DNA of 64,000 bases from JAQVEM01 sp964603595 (GTDB lineage Bacteria > Actinomycetota > Humimicrobiia > Humimicrobiales > Humimicrobiaceae): positions 124,001 through 188,000 of the forward strand of contig CAZRVN010000003.1 in the NCBI GenBank assembly GCA_964603595.1. The letters run 5' to 3'. Below, piece by piece: positions 53,374 through 61,815 of the stretch (the stretch's first letter is position 1; every line of letters starts with the position of its first letter). Position numbers and translations under genes: made by a program. A model generated the notes under the pieces. That model searched no databases, was not told the DNA's origin, and was given only the letters and a program-made list of their open reading frames with translations.

Positions 53374-55239
53374 TTAAGCAAAAAACTTCTTATACCATAT
53401 ACCAAGATTAACAAGAGCCCATAGAATATGGTTATGATTATGTTTTAGCTGGAGATGCTCATTTACAAGTGTTGAAAGGTATGGACCGTTAATATTTTCT
53501 TTAATGACCGGTGACTTTTCAAAAAGGTCTATCATGTAATCTTTTAGTTCTTCCCTCAGCCAGTTTTTAATCGGCAGGCTGTAGCCCTGTTTGCCTCTGT
53601 AGATGATTTTTTCAGGCAGGAAGTTATATTTTTTCAGGGTTTTTCTTAATATATATTTTGTTGTTAATTTTTTAAGTTTTAAATTTGCAGGGATTGAAGC
53701 ACATAATTCTGCAAGTTCATGGTCCAGGAAAGGAACCCTTACTTCAAGGGAAGTTGCCATACTCATCTTATCAACTTTCATAAGTACGCTGTCAGCCATA
53801 GTTAGTTTTATGTCCACATAAATATCTTTATTTATTGGAAGGTCTGAATTGCAGGCTCTGGAAAAATGATATATGGGGTTAAAAGGAGTAAAAGATATAT
53901 TATCCCTGATAGTTTTTGTAAAGATATTTTGTTCGATTGCCGGGTTAAGGAAATACTGCCACCGCATAGCTCCTACTTCTTCTGGATACAGCGTTCCCTC
54001 TATAAAACGCTTGAGCATGTTTATGGCACCCTTTTTCTGTGGCTGGTCGGGCAGTTTCATAATAAGTGGCGATATTACTTTTTTCCTTACAATAGAAGGG
54101 AGAATATTATAATAACGGTTTAGCCGTGCTGCTTTGAGCCGGTCATAACCCAGAAACATCTCATCTCCACCTTCTCCGCTGAGGCAAACCTTTACTTTTT
54201 CCCTGGCTTTTTTGCTGATAAGGTAAAAGGGGATGGTGGAAAGGTCAGTCATAGGCTCATCCAGATGGTAAAGACTTTTTTCTACATCTTCGGGAGAAAT
54301 AGGGTTAATCATTAGTACATTATTTTCTGTACCAAAGAAATCCGAGACTATTTTAGCATAAGGAAGTTCCGAGAAGGTTTCATCTTTATAACCAATAGAA
54401 AAAGTCTGGATTTTTTTGGGATATAATCTTGAGACAAAGCCCACCACTGTACTGGAATCAAGTCCTCCCGAAAGGAAAATCCCCAGTGGGACATCGCTGA
54501 TAAGTCTTGTTTTGATAGATTTTTCCAGGGATGAAAAAATTCTGTCTGCCGCCTCGTCTTCATCAAAAATTTCTGGCTTGAATTCAAGGTCCCAGTATTT
54601 TTGTATCTTTAGATTGCCATTTTTAAAGATTGCATAATGACCCTGACGGAGTTTGTAGATATTTTTGAACATGGTATCGGGAGCAGGGACAAATTCATAC
54701 CCAAGGTAGTAATACATGGATTGAAGGTTTACTTCCTTTTTAACGCAGTCTGCCTTGAGGATACTTTTTATTTCTGAACCGAAAATTAATTTCCCTTCTT
54801 TCAGGTAATAATAAAGGGGTTTAATGCCGATTCTATCCCTTGCAAGGAAGAGCTCTTCTTTTTCTTCGTCCCAGATGGCAAATGCAAACATGCCGTTAAA
54901 CTTTTTGAGACAGTCCGGACCGTATTCCTGGTAGCTTTTTAAAACTACTTCGGTGTCGGTGTGGCTGTTAAACCTATGCCCTCTGCCAATCAGCTCCTTT
55001 TTTATTTCCGGAAAATTATATACTTCTCCATTGTAAACAATCCATAGTTTTTCGTTCCGGCTGGACATCGGCTGGTTTCCCTTTACGGAAAGGTCAAGAA
55101 TACTTAGACGGGAGCTACCTATAGAAAAGGAAGGAAAAGTTTTTATCCCGTTAGTATCAGGTCCCCTGTGGTGAATTTTCTGGACCATTTTATCAATTAG
55201 CTTTTCGTCGTTCCAGTTAAAACCGCAGATTCCACACAT
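53374..55239 (-). CDS. asnB: Asparagine synthase-like glutamine amidotransferase
   Basis: 621 residues. The start is fixed by the family: class II glutaminase domains need Cys right after the initiator Met, here MCGICGFNW, with AAGGG in front. Longer frames to 55302 would bury this Cys. The glutaminase half has HHRGPDTNG, GSSRLSILDLS and IVYNGEVYNF. The synthetase half has LGIFLSGGLDSSTVVGF (ATP PP-loop), CLSGEGGDEMFLGYDR and LEVRVPFLDHEL. It may make asparagine, but similar enzymes in O-antigen loci (WbpS, WbtH) turn sugar carboxylates into amides. With UDP-GalNAcA genes at 13760-16081, the second role is a real option. Confidence 0.85.
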   Translation of the reverse strand: MCGICGFNWNDEKLIDKMVQKIHHRGPDTNGIKTFPSFSIGSSRLSILDLSVKGNQPMSSRNEKLWIVYNGEVYNFPEIKKELIGRGHRFNSHTDTEVVLKSYQEYGPDCLKKFNGMFAFAIWDEEKEELFLARDRIGIKPLYYYLKEGKLIFGSEIKSILKADCVKKEVNLQSMYYYLGYEFVPAPDTMFKNIYKLRQGHYAIFKNGNLKIQKYWDLEFKPEIFDEDEAADRIFSSLEKSIKTRLISDVPLGIFLSGGLDSSTVVGFVSRLYPKKIQTFSIGYKDETFSELPYAKIVSDFFGTENNVLMINPISPEDVEKSLYHLDEPMTDLSTIPFYLISKKAREKVKVCLSGEGGDEMFLGYDRLKAARLNRYYNILPSIVRKKVISPLIMKLPDQPQKKGAINMLKRFIEGTLYPEEVGAMRWQYFLNPAIEQNIFTKTIRDNISFTPFNPIYHFSRACNSDLPINKDIYVDIKLTMADSVLMKVDKMSMATSLEVRVPFLDHELAELCASIPANLKLKKLTTKYILRKTLKKYNFLPEKIIYRGKQGYSLPIKNWLREELKDYMIDLFEKSPVIKENINGPYLSTLVNEHLQLKHNHNHILWALVNLGIWYKKFFA

Positions 55240-55340
55240 CATATTAATCCCTTTTAAAAATATATAAATATTGCCTGCCGGATAAAACCAGAAATACCGC
55301 AAATAAATAAACTATTCTATGTATCTTGCTTATCCTGCTC

Positions 55341-56324
55341 TTACAGATAGTTATTATCTTTATACCACTTTGCTGTTTGCTTAAGACCTTCTTTAATTCC
55401 AACCTCTGGGTTATAGTTTAATTCCCTTCTGGCTTTATCAATTTTAAAAGCCCTGTTCTGCCTATACCAGTCAACCCTGCGCCTGAATAAGGGCGGGGGA
55501 ATTTTAAATGGCATGCAGATAAATTCGCATAAACAGGCAGCTACGTATAAAGGGAGAAAGGGAAGTTGTATGAATTTAACTTCCTTGCCCATTGCCTGGC
55601 CTATTTTTTTAACAAGTTCTTTGATGGTAAAGTATTCCTCATCAGCGATAAGGTAAACTTCGGCATCTTTCTTATCACTTTCAAAAGCAGCATAAAAGCC
55701 GTCGTTAAGATTATCTATATAAACGGGATGATAGAGGGCTTTTCCGTTACCAAACATATAGAATTTACTTTTTTTTGCAAAACGGAATAGGTAAAAAAAC
55801 CTTTCCGGGTCGCCAGGGCCATAAATCGCAGTAGGCCTTATAATAACGCTTTTAAGGCCCTTTGCTGTAAATTCCTTTACAACTTTTTCTCCTTCATATT
55901 TGCTGTATTGATAATAATCAACCGGTTCTATTGGGGAATCTTCATCACCGGGGGGATTTTTGATATCTCCATGTACTCCCTGAGTTGAGCAGTAAACAAA
56001 TTTTTTTAAGGGTTTTTTGATTGCTTCCTCGCAAATAATACGGGTTCCTTCTACATTAACATCCCAGTAGGTCTTTTTCGGGGCGTTGATTTGCCTGAAG
56101 GATGCAGCCAGGTGGAAAACACCTTCTATGCCGTCTAAGGATTTTTTTACTGCTTCCCTGTCAGTAACCGAACCCAGGATAATGTTTGCACCTTTTTTTA
56201 CAAGATCGTCATATAAAATACCCTTCTGGTTATCCAGCGCTGTGACGTCATGCCCTTTACCTATTAAATATTCTACAAGACGGCTGCCGGTAAAACCGGT
56301 CCCGCCTGTTACCAATAATTTCAA
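55341..56324 (-). CDS. NAD-dependent epimerase/dehydratase (extended SDR)
   Basis: 327 residues, Rossmann fold, with KLLVTGGTGFTGSRLVEYL at the N-terminus. The segment FHLAASFRQINAPKK, the catalytic area STQGVHG with YYQYSKYEGEK, and IIRPTAIYGPGDPERFFYLF follow. The last part is Arg-rich and hydrophobic (CEFICMPFKIPPPLFRRRVD), which recalls 3-beta-HSD-like and sterol/hopanoid sugar enzymes as well as nucleotide-sugar epimerases. It probably acts on a nucleotide sugar for the glycan but the exact reaction is open. It is upstream of the amidotransferase gene on the same strand, 101 bases apart. Confidence 0.72.
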   Translation of the reverse strand: MKLLVTGGTGFTGSRLVEYLIGKGHDVTALDNQKGILYDDLVKKGANIILGSVTDREAVKKSLDGIEGVFHLAASFRQINAPKKTYWDVNVEGTRIICEEAIKKPLKKFVYCSTQGVHGDIKNPPGDEDSPIEPVDYYQYSKYEGEKVVKEFTAKGLKSVIIRPTAIYGPGDPERFFYLFRFAKKSKFYMFGNGKALYHPVYIDNLNDGFYAAFESDKKDAEVYLIADEEYFTIKELVKKIGQAMGKEVKFIQLPFLPLYVAACLCEFICMPFKIPPPLFRRRVDWYRQNRAFKIDKARRELNYNPEVGIKEGLKQTAKWYKDNNYL

Positions 56325-56548
56325 TCTGCTCCCCTTTCATTAAAATTTAGATAGTTAAATAATCAAAAAAAATTCAAGGGTAATTTGCTTTTGATATTCT
56401 ATATCATTTGTGACTAATAAGGAAGGGCTTAACCTTAAAAAACACATAAAATTCTTTTTTAATAAGTGTAATTTTAATGTTGTTCTACAAAAGAAGGGGT
56501 ATTCTGGCTGCTTCTTTTAACTTAAAACCTTCTCTTTACTCCTTTTTT

Positions 56549-56557
56549 TGTTATAAT
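56549..56557 (+). promoter_or_regulatory. Possible extended -10 element (TGTTATAAT)
   Basis: TGTTATAAT in the divergent 284-base gap, 51 bases before the epimerase start. It fits the extended -10 form and matches elements at 40516 and 46641. No convincing -35 is present. The minus-strand promoter for the SDR gene must be in the same gap. Confidence 0.42.
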
Positions 56558-56608
56558 TAGTTAAAAATTTTTTAAGTAATTTAAAAAAGAAGCAAAAAAC
56601 AAAAAATA

Positions 56609-57577
56609 ATGAATATAGCAGTAACAGGAGGAGCAGGATTTATCGGCTCCCATCTCTGTGAAAAGTTAATAAATCTGGGGTTTAAGGTAATCTGTATAGA
56701 TAATTTTGATGACTTCTACAGCCCCGGACTAAAAGAAAATAATATCTCAAAAATCATTGATAACCCCCGCTTTAAGCTTTACCGCTCGGATATCTGTAAC
56801 CCAGTGAGCATGAAAGAAATATTTTCAAATAATGATATAGAAATTATAATACATCTGGCGGCAAGAGCAGGGGTAAGACCATCAATAATAAACCCTGTTT
56901 TATATGAGAAGGTAAATGTTTCGGGAACAATGAACCTTCTGGAGTGTTGCAGGAAACATGATGTAGGGAAGTTTATTTTTGCTTCTTCATCTTCGGTTTA
57001 TGGGGGTAATAAAAAAATACCCTTTTCAGAGAGCGATAGCGTTGACCATCCCATATCTCCCTATGCAGCAACAAAGAAAGCAGGTGAACTGATTTCTTAC
57101 ACTTATCATGATTTATATAAAATATCAGTTTTTTGTTTCAGGTTTTTTACAGTTTACGGGCCAAGGCAGAGGCCGGAAATGGCTATACGTAAATTTACCA
57201 GGCGTATATTGAATGGCAAGCAGTTAGAAATTTATGGTGATGGCTCTTCCTCCAGGGATTACACCTATATTGATGATATTATTTCTGGATTGGTTAACAG
57301 TCTGGAAAGTATAAAGGGTTATGAGATTATAAATTTAGGAAATTCAAAAACAGTAAGGTTGATGGAGCTGGTAAGATTGATAGAGAAAGCCACGGAAAAG
57401 AAGGCAGGCTTGAAATTTATGGGCAGCCAGCCAGGCGATGTTTTTACAACCTGCGCGGATATAAGAAAAGCAAGAAAAATGTTAAAATATTCTCCCGGGA
57501 CTAATATTAAGGAAGGTTTAGCAGGATTTATAAAATGGTATAAAGAAAAAGCAGAAGAGGAGCTATTTGATGGCTAA
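56609..57577 (+). CDS. Nucleotide-sugar epimerase, UDP-glucuronate 4-epimerase-like
   Basis: 322 residues of the extended SDR family. The cofactor site is VTGGAGFIGSHLCEKL, followed by the acidic IDNFDDFYSPGLKENN that resembles UDP-glucuronate 4-epimerases (CapI/LspL). IHLAARAGVRPSI, SSSSVYGGNKKIPF and SPYAATKKAGE (Tyr-x3-Lys) complete the active site, with FTVYGPRQRPEMAI and YGDGSSSRDYTYIDDI binding the nucleotide sugar. It starts a plus-strand operon with a GT2 enzyme, overlapping it by eight bases. UDP-galacturonate is the most likely product, UDP-Gal a weaker alternative. Confidence 0.8.
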   Translation: MNIAVTGGAGFIGSHLCEKLINLGFKVICIDNFDDFYSPGLKENNISKIIDNPRFKLYRSDICNPVSMKEIFSNNDIEIIIHLAARAGVRPSIINPVLYEKVNVSGTMNLLECCRKHDVGKFIFASSSSVYGGNKKIPFSESDSVDHPISPYAATKKAGELISYTYHDLYKISVFCFRFFTVYGPRQRPEMAIRKFTRRILNGKQLEIYGDGSSSRDYTYIDDIISGLVNSLESIKGYEIINLGNSKTVRLMELVRLIEKATEKKAGLKFMGSQPGDVFTTCADIRKARKMLKYSPGTNIKEGLAGFIKWYKEKAEEELFDG

Positions 57578-58553
57578 ATTGGAAAAATCTAAAAAAAATA
57601 ATGGTTCTGGTATTGATTTATCTGTTGTTATTCCTGTTTACAATGAAAAGGAAAGCATTACTAATCTCTGCAAAAAACTTGAGCAAACTCTTTCCACGAT
57701 GAACTTAAAGTATGAAGTGCTGCTTATAGATGACGGTAGCACAGATGGTACTTTTGAGAAGCTTATAAAGGTCCATGATAAAAATAAATCATTTAAGGTA
57801 ATAAGGTTTAGAAAAAATTTTGGTCAGACATCGGCCATAAGTGCCGGCTTTGATTTCTCGGAAGGTGAAGTAGTAATAACTCTGGATGCGGATTTACAGA
57901 ATGACACGCGTGATATTCCGATTTTAATGAAAAAAATTAATGAAGGATATGATATTGTTAGCGGCTGGCGTGTTAACAGGAAAGATAAAACTGTAACCAG
58001 GAAGTTCCCCTCAATGATTGCAAATAAAATAATATCAAAACTTACAGGAGTTTATCTTCATGATTATGGGTGCACCCTTAAAGCTTACAGGAGAGCAGTA
58101 ATAAAAAATATTGACCTGTACGGTGAAATGCACCGTTATATACCTGCTATAGCAAGCTGGATGGGGGTAAGTGTTGCAGAGGTCCCGGTCAGGCACCACA
58201 GCAGGAAATATGGGAAATCCAAGTATGGTGTTTCAAGAACCATAAAAGTAATTCTTGATATAATAACAGTAAAATTCCTTTTAAGCTATTCGCAGAGACC
58301 AATACAGATATTCGGGCTGCTTGGTTTGTTTTCGGTTACTGTTGGTTTTATTATGACAGCTTACCTGATTATAATGAGGATATTCTTCAGCCATCCTCTT
58401 GGGGACAGGCCGCTATTCACCCTATCAATATTTATGATTTTTATAGGCATTCAGCTAGTTACCATGGGGCTTCTTGCAGAAGTGCTCATGAGGGTACATC
58501 ACGAAGTCCAGGATAGGTCTATATATGTGATAAAAGATATGATTCTAAAATAA
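57570..58553 (+). CDS. Polyprenyl-phosphate glycosyltransferase (GT2, ArnC-like)
   Basis: 327 residues. GT-A motifs are SVVIPVYNEKESITNLC, LLIDDGSTDGT, FRKNFGQTSAISAGFDFSEG and the metal site TLDADLQNDTRDIP. YGCTLKAYRRAVIKN and HHSRKYGKSKYGVSRT mark undecaprenyl-phosphate sugar transferases of the ArnC/GtrB type. Two C-terminal helices (about 245-310) anchor it. ATG 57570 is chosen, as GAGGAG ends seven bases before it; the TTG at 57567 adds one residue. It follows an epimerase that may supply the nucleotide sugar. The receiving GT-C enzyme is not next to it. Confidence 0.87.
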   Translation: MAKLEKSKKNNGSGIDLSVVIPVYNEKESITNLCKKLEQTLSTMNLKYEVLLIDDGSTDGTFEKLIKVHDKNKSFKVIRFRKNFGQTSAISAGFDFSEGEVVITLDADLQNDTRDIPILMKKINEGYDIVSGWRVNRKDKTVTRKFPSMIANKIISKLTGVYLHDYGCTLKAYRRAVIKNIDLYGEMHRYIPAIASWMGVSVAEVPVRHHSRKYGKSKYGVSRTIKVILDIITVKFLLSYSQRPIQIFGLLGLFSVTVGFIMTAYLIIMRIFFSHPLGDRPLFTLSIFMIFIGIQLVTMGLLAEVLMRVHHEVQDRSIYVIKDMILK

Positions 58554-58566
58554 ATTTAAGTTTATA

Positions 58567-59574
58567 ATGAACAAATTAAACCGCATTTTTGACCTGCTCA
58601 GGATTTATTTAAGCTACTGCCTTAAGAGGGAATATTGCAATTCTTATCCCATAAGAATCTGGATAGAATTATCCAGCAGGTGTAATCTAAAATGCCGCTT
58701 TTGTTATAACAGAAACCTCCCGCCCGAACAGAGGGGCGATATGGATTTTAAGCTATACAAAAAGATAATTGATGAAGCTGCAGGTAAAGTTCACGATGTT
58801 AATCTTTTCCACAGGGGAGAACCGCTTCTTAATAAAAATATAGTGCCTATGATTGCCTATGCCAGTAGGAGGGGGATAAAAACCAGGATTCATACCAATG
58901 CAACTCTTATGAATAAGAAGCTTGACAGAGAGATGGTACTGGCAGGTCTTGACCTGGTATCCTTCTCTTTTGATGGATACACAAAGGAAATTTATGAAAA
59001 AAACAGGACAGGAGCCAGATTTGAAGAGAGCCTTAAAAATATAATCGATTTCCTTAAAATAAAGGAGCAATTGAAATCAAAGAAGCCATATACGGTTATA
59101 CAGGTTATGCAGGATGAAACTGAATTAAGAAGTGATAAAATAGAGAAACAAAAAAGAAATTTTTTAAATAATTTTAAAAATCTTCCACCTGATAAAATAG
59201 TAAGCAGGGTTCCCCATAACTGGGGAGGTTTGATTAAAATAAGTGGGGCGGGCAAAAGAAATGAAGTAGCCAAAAGGAAGAAGAGAGCTTACTGTACCTT
59301 CCCCTGGTATTCACTGACTATTTTTTTTAACGGAAAGGTATTCATGTGTCCCCAGGATTTTGAAGGAAATATTTGCCTGGGGGATGTCAATGAAGAGAAA
59401 ATAGGAGAAATTTTTAATGGAAAAGCCATAAGAGAAATGAGAAAAATATTTAAGTCCGGTATTATTGATAATTTAATTCCGTGCAGGGACTGTGATAGAA
59501 TTGGTAGAAAGTCTTTTCTGGGTATTCCTCTGGAATATATTGGAGTTTTTATAAGAGAACATTTAAAAAGCTAA
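58567..59574 (+). CDS. Radical SAM/SPASM domain protein
   Basis: 335 residues. The radical SAM cluster motif is CNLKCRFC (Cys39, Cys43, Cys46), which binds the 4Fe-4S cluster that splits SAM. HRGEPLLNKNIVPMI is the glycine-containing strand after the barrel start, and HTNATLMN another barrel strand. The C-terminal SPASM region has CTFPWYSLTIFFNGKV, CPQD, and CRDCDR, giving ligands for an extra cluster. Such enzymes modify peptides, sugars or other small molecules. It lies 13 bases after the ArnC-like gene in a glycan operon, so a sugar or lipid-linked target is plausible. No peptide precursor gene is visible nearby. Confidence 0.82.
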   Translation: MNKLNRIFDLLRIYLSYCLKREYCNSYPIRIWIELSSRCNLKCRFCYNRNLPPEQRGDMDFKLYKKIIDEAAGKVHDVNLFHRGEPLLNKNIVPMIAYASRRGIKTRIHTNATLMNKKLDREMVLAGLDLVSFSFDGYTKEIYEKNRTGARFEESLKNIIDFLKIKEQLKSKKPYTVIQVMQDETELRSDKIEKQKRNFLNNFKNLPPDKIVSRVPHNWGGLIKISGAGKRNEVAKRKKRAYCTFPWYSLTIFFNGKVFMCPQDFEGNICLGDVNEEKIGEIFNGKAIREMRKIFKSGIIDNLIPCRDCDRIGRKSFLGIPLEYIGVFIREHLKS

Positions 59575-59725
59575 AAAAATTCATATGAAAATATTAAAAA
59601 ATATGGGATATTTAACAGGTTAAACGCCTGGATTGAGGTATGGATATCTTTTTTGTGATAAACCAATTGGGATTTTGTTCGTCTTAGAGTTAAAGATTTT
59701 TAAATGGATTAATTATAGAGGGAGG

Positions 59726-60469
59726 ATGATCAGGATAGAAAGATATGAGGATAAGATTCAGAAAGAACTTTTTTCTAAAAAAAAGTCAAAAGTTGCTAAA
59801 TATATAGACCTTTTTGTGGGCAGAAAAGGCTTTTTTAATTTGTTAAAGCATGAGCTGATAACAGTTTTATTCCAGGATATGCCCGGGGCTATCGGTATTT
59901 TTTTCAGGAACTTATTCTACCCCCTGCTTTTCAAGAAAGTGGGAAAGGGCGTAAGCTTCGGAAAATCAATAACTATAAGACATCCCCATAAAATATCAAT
60001 TGAAGATAATGTGGTAATAGATGATTACTGTGTCCTGGATGCCAAGGGGTTAAGCAATAAAGGTATTAGCATAGGCAAACATATTTTTATCGGCAGGGGC
60101 AGTATATTAAGCTGCAAGAATGGAGATATAACCCTGGGAGAAAATGTAGTAGTGGGATTTAACAGCGAGATATTTTCAGGAAGTAAGGTAATCATAGGTA
60201 AAGATACGCTGATTGCTGCTTATGTATATATTATTGGCGGAGGACATGATTACTCCCGGGTTGATATTCCTATAGCCGAGCAGGAAAAACCTTCTTATGG
60301 TATTGAGGTTGGAGAAGACTGCTGGGTAGGTGCAGGTGCTATGGTTTTTGATGGTGTGAACATAGGAAATGGTACCATAATAGGCGCAGGAGCAGTGGTT
60401 TCAAAAAATATCCCGCCTTTCTCAATAGCTGCAGGCTCGCCTGCGAGGGTTGTTAAATCTAGAAAATAA
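59726..60469 (+). CDS. Hexapeptide-repeat acyltransferase (LbH)
   Basis: About 247 residues. The C-terminal half shows the isoleucine-patch hexapeptide pattern of a left-handed beta helix (IGKHIFIGRGSILSCKNGDI, LGENVVVGFNSEIF, VGEDCWVGAGAMVFDGVNIG), with a HDYSRVD segment holding the likely catalytic His. GSPARVVK at the end is typical of maltose/galactoside-type O-acetyltransferases. ATG 59726 is used, with AGAGGG three bases before; the TTG at 59633 could add 31 residues. It should transfer acetyl or another acyl group from CoA to a sugar of the glycan. The acceptor is unknown. Confidence 0.8.
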   Translation: MIRIERYEDKIQKELFSKKKSKVAKYIDLFVGRKGFFNLLKHELITVLFQDMPGAIGIFFRNLFYPLLFKKVGKGVSFGKSITIRHPHKISIEDNVVIDDYCVLDAKGLSNKGISIGKHIFIGRGSILSCKNGDITLGENVVVGFNSEIFSGSKVIIGKDTLIAAYVYIIGGGHDYSRVDIPIAEQEKPSYGIEVGEDCWVGAGAMVFDGVNIGNGTIIGAGAVVSKNIPPFSIAAGSPARVVKSRK

Positions 60470-60506
60470 CGTAATTAAAAGATAACTTAATAATTACCTG
60501 CAAAAA

Positions 60507-61550
60507 ATGAAAAATAAAATTATTGCTTTCTATAGGAAGAATAAGAAATCAATACTTCTGGTATTAAGAATTGTAGTAAGCATTTCATTGATTACTTATT
60601 TAATTAAGACGCGGTTCGAAAATTTTTCCAGCATATTTGAAATATTAAAGTCATCCGATATAATCCTGCTTCCCAATATAATCCTGCTTCTGCTTGCCAT
60701 GTTAACACATGTTTTTGGGACCTGGATAACGGCATTCAGGTGGAAGGCACTTTTAAATACGCAGGATGTAAAACTGAGTACTGCCACATTAAGCGTGACA
60801 GTACTTATAGGTTTATTTTTTAACAATATTTTGCCTACTATTATAGGTGGTGATGTGTTCAGGACCTATGATGTTTCAAAAAAGGCAAAAATTCCTTTGA
60901 GCTCATCAGCTTCGGTAATTCTGGTAGAAAGGTTTTCCGGTACAGTAAGCTCGGCTATTTATGCTGTAGCAGCCTTATTTCTCGGTTTTACTGCTATTGG
61001 TAATCAGCCGGTGATAATACCTATTGTCATCTTTTTTGTGATAGTTGCGATTATAGCTCTTATAATTATGAAGCCCTCTATTTTTGGCATAGCTAAGTTT
61101 TTAAAGAGGTTTAAGTTTGCAAACAGAATAAAGGAAAAGTTATCCAATGCTTACAACACTCTTATGAGTTTTAAAAACCACAGAATAGTCCTTTTAAAGG
61201 TTTTGGTATACAGTTTTTTTCTTCAATTTGCTGTTATACTTAACTGGTATCTTTCTGCTATGGCCCTGGGAATTAACCTTAGTTTGACTGCATTTATATT
61301 TATAGTGCCGGTAGTATCAACTATATCTATGATTCCCATTTCAATCGGAGGCATCGGCCTGAGGGAGAATTCACTGGTTTTTATTATGGTAGCCATGGGA
61401 GTAGCAAATGAGAAGGCCGCCCTGTGTTCATTATTAATACTGTTTATGTTAATCCTGGTCGGCCTGGTAGGCGGGATTGTATATGTTGTCAGGCCTTATT
61501 TTGAGGGTAAATTTAAAAAAGAAAACGGCCAGGAAAGATTAAAAGTTTAA
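60507..61550 (+). CDS. UPF0104/LPG-synthase-like membrane protein
   Basis: 347 residues with about eight helices, the flippase-like domain of lysylphosphatidylglycerol synthases without the soluble lysyl-transfer domain. Markers are NNILPTIIGGDVFRTYDVSK near residue 110, VILVERFSGTVSSAIYA, and ISIGGIGLRENSLVFIMVAM late. It ends the epimerase-GT2-radical SAM-acyltransferase operon, suggesting it moves the lipid-linked product across the membrane. The homologue at 49264 shares the plan but little sequence. No terminator is evident after it. Confidence 0.82.
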   Translation: MKNKIIAFYRKNKKSILLVLRIVVSISLITYLIKTRFENFSSIFEILKSSDIILLPNIILLLLAMLTHVFGTWITAFRWKALLNTQDVKLSTATLSVTVLIGLFFNNILPTIIGGDVFRTYDVSKKAKIPLSSSASVILVERFSGTVSSAIYAVAALFLGFTAIGNQPVIIPIVIFFVIVAIIALIIMKPSIFGIAKFLKRFKFANRIKEKLSNAYNTLMSFKNHRIVLLKVLVYSFFLQFAVILNWYLSAMALGINLSLTAFIFIVPVVSTISMIPISIGGIGLRENSLVFIMVAMGVANEKAALCSLLILFMLILVGLVGGIVYVVRPYFEGKFKKENGQERLKV

Positions 61551-61773
61551 AGTGCTTAGAACTTTATGAAAAAAGCCACTCAGGTGGGAGTTATAAAAAC
61601 TAAAATCTGCGATTTCAAAAAAGACTATAAGCGAAAAAAGAAAGATAAACACAAAGAAAAGATAATATAAAATTTTTATAATTAAAATACTTTTCATTTT
61701 TTTAGTAATTATTTTTATTAATATTTTTTAATTATTATACTACTTTTACTATTTTCATTTAACCTTACCTAAC

Positions 61774-61788
61774 CTACCCTGAGGGTAG
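61774..61788. other. Hairpin in the convergent gap
   Basis: CTACCC and GGGTAG form a perfect six-base stem with a TGA loop. It lies 27 bases after the stop of the minus-strand gene at 61816. No run of T follows on either strand, so it does not look like an intrinsic terminator. A pyrimidine-rich run (AACCTTACCTAACCTACCCT, 61761-61780) overlaps its left side. Confidence 0.3.
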
Positions 61789-61815
61789 CTGAAAGGAGCC
61801 GGGCATATTACTGGC

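Noticed and set aside
53374..55302. Longer start for the AsnB-like gene at 55302
   Set aside because: The glutaminase Cys must follow the initiator Met, so the start is 55239.
61576..61600. CCAC-TCAG-GTGG hairpin after the UPF0104 gene as a terminator
   Set aside because: The stem is only four bases and no T run follows, so it cannot be supported as an intrinsic terminator.
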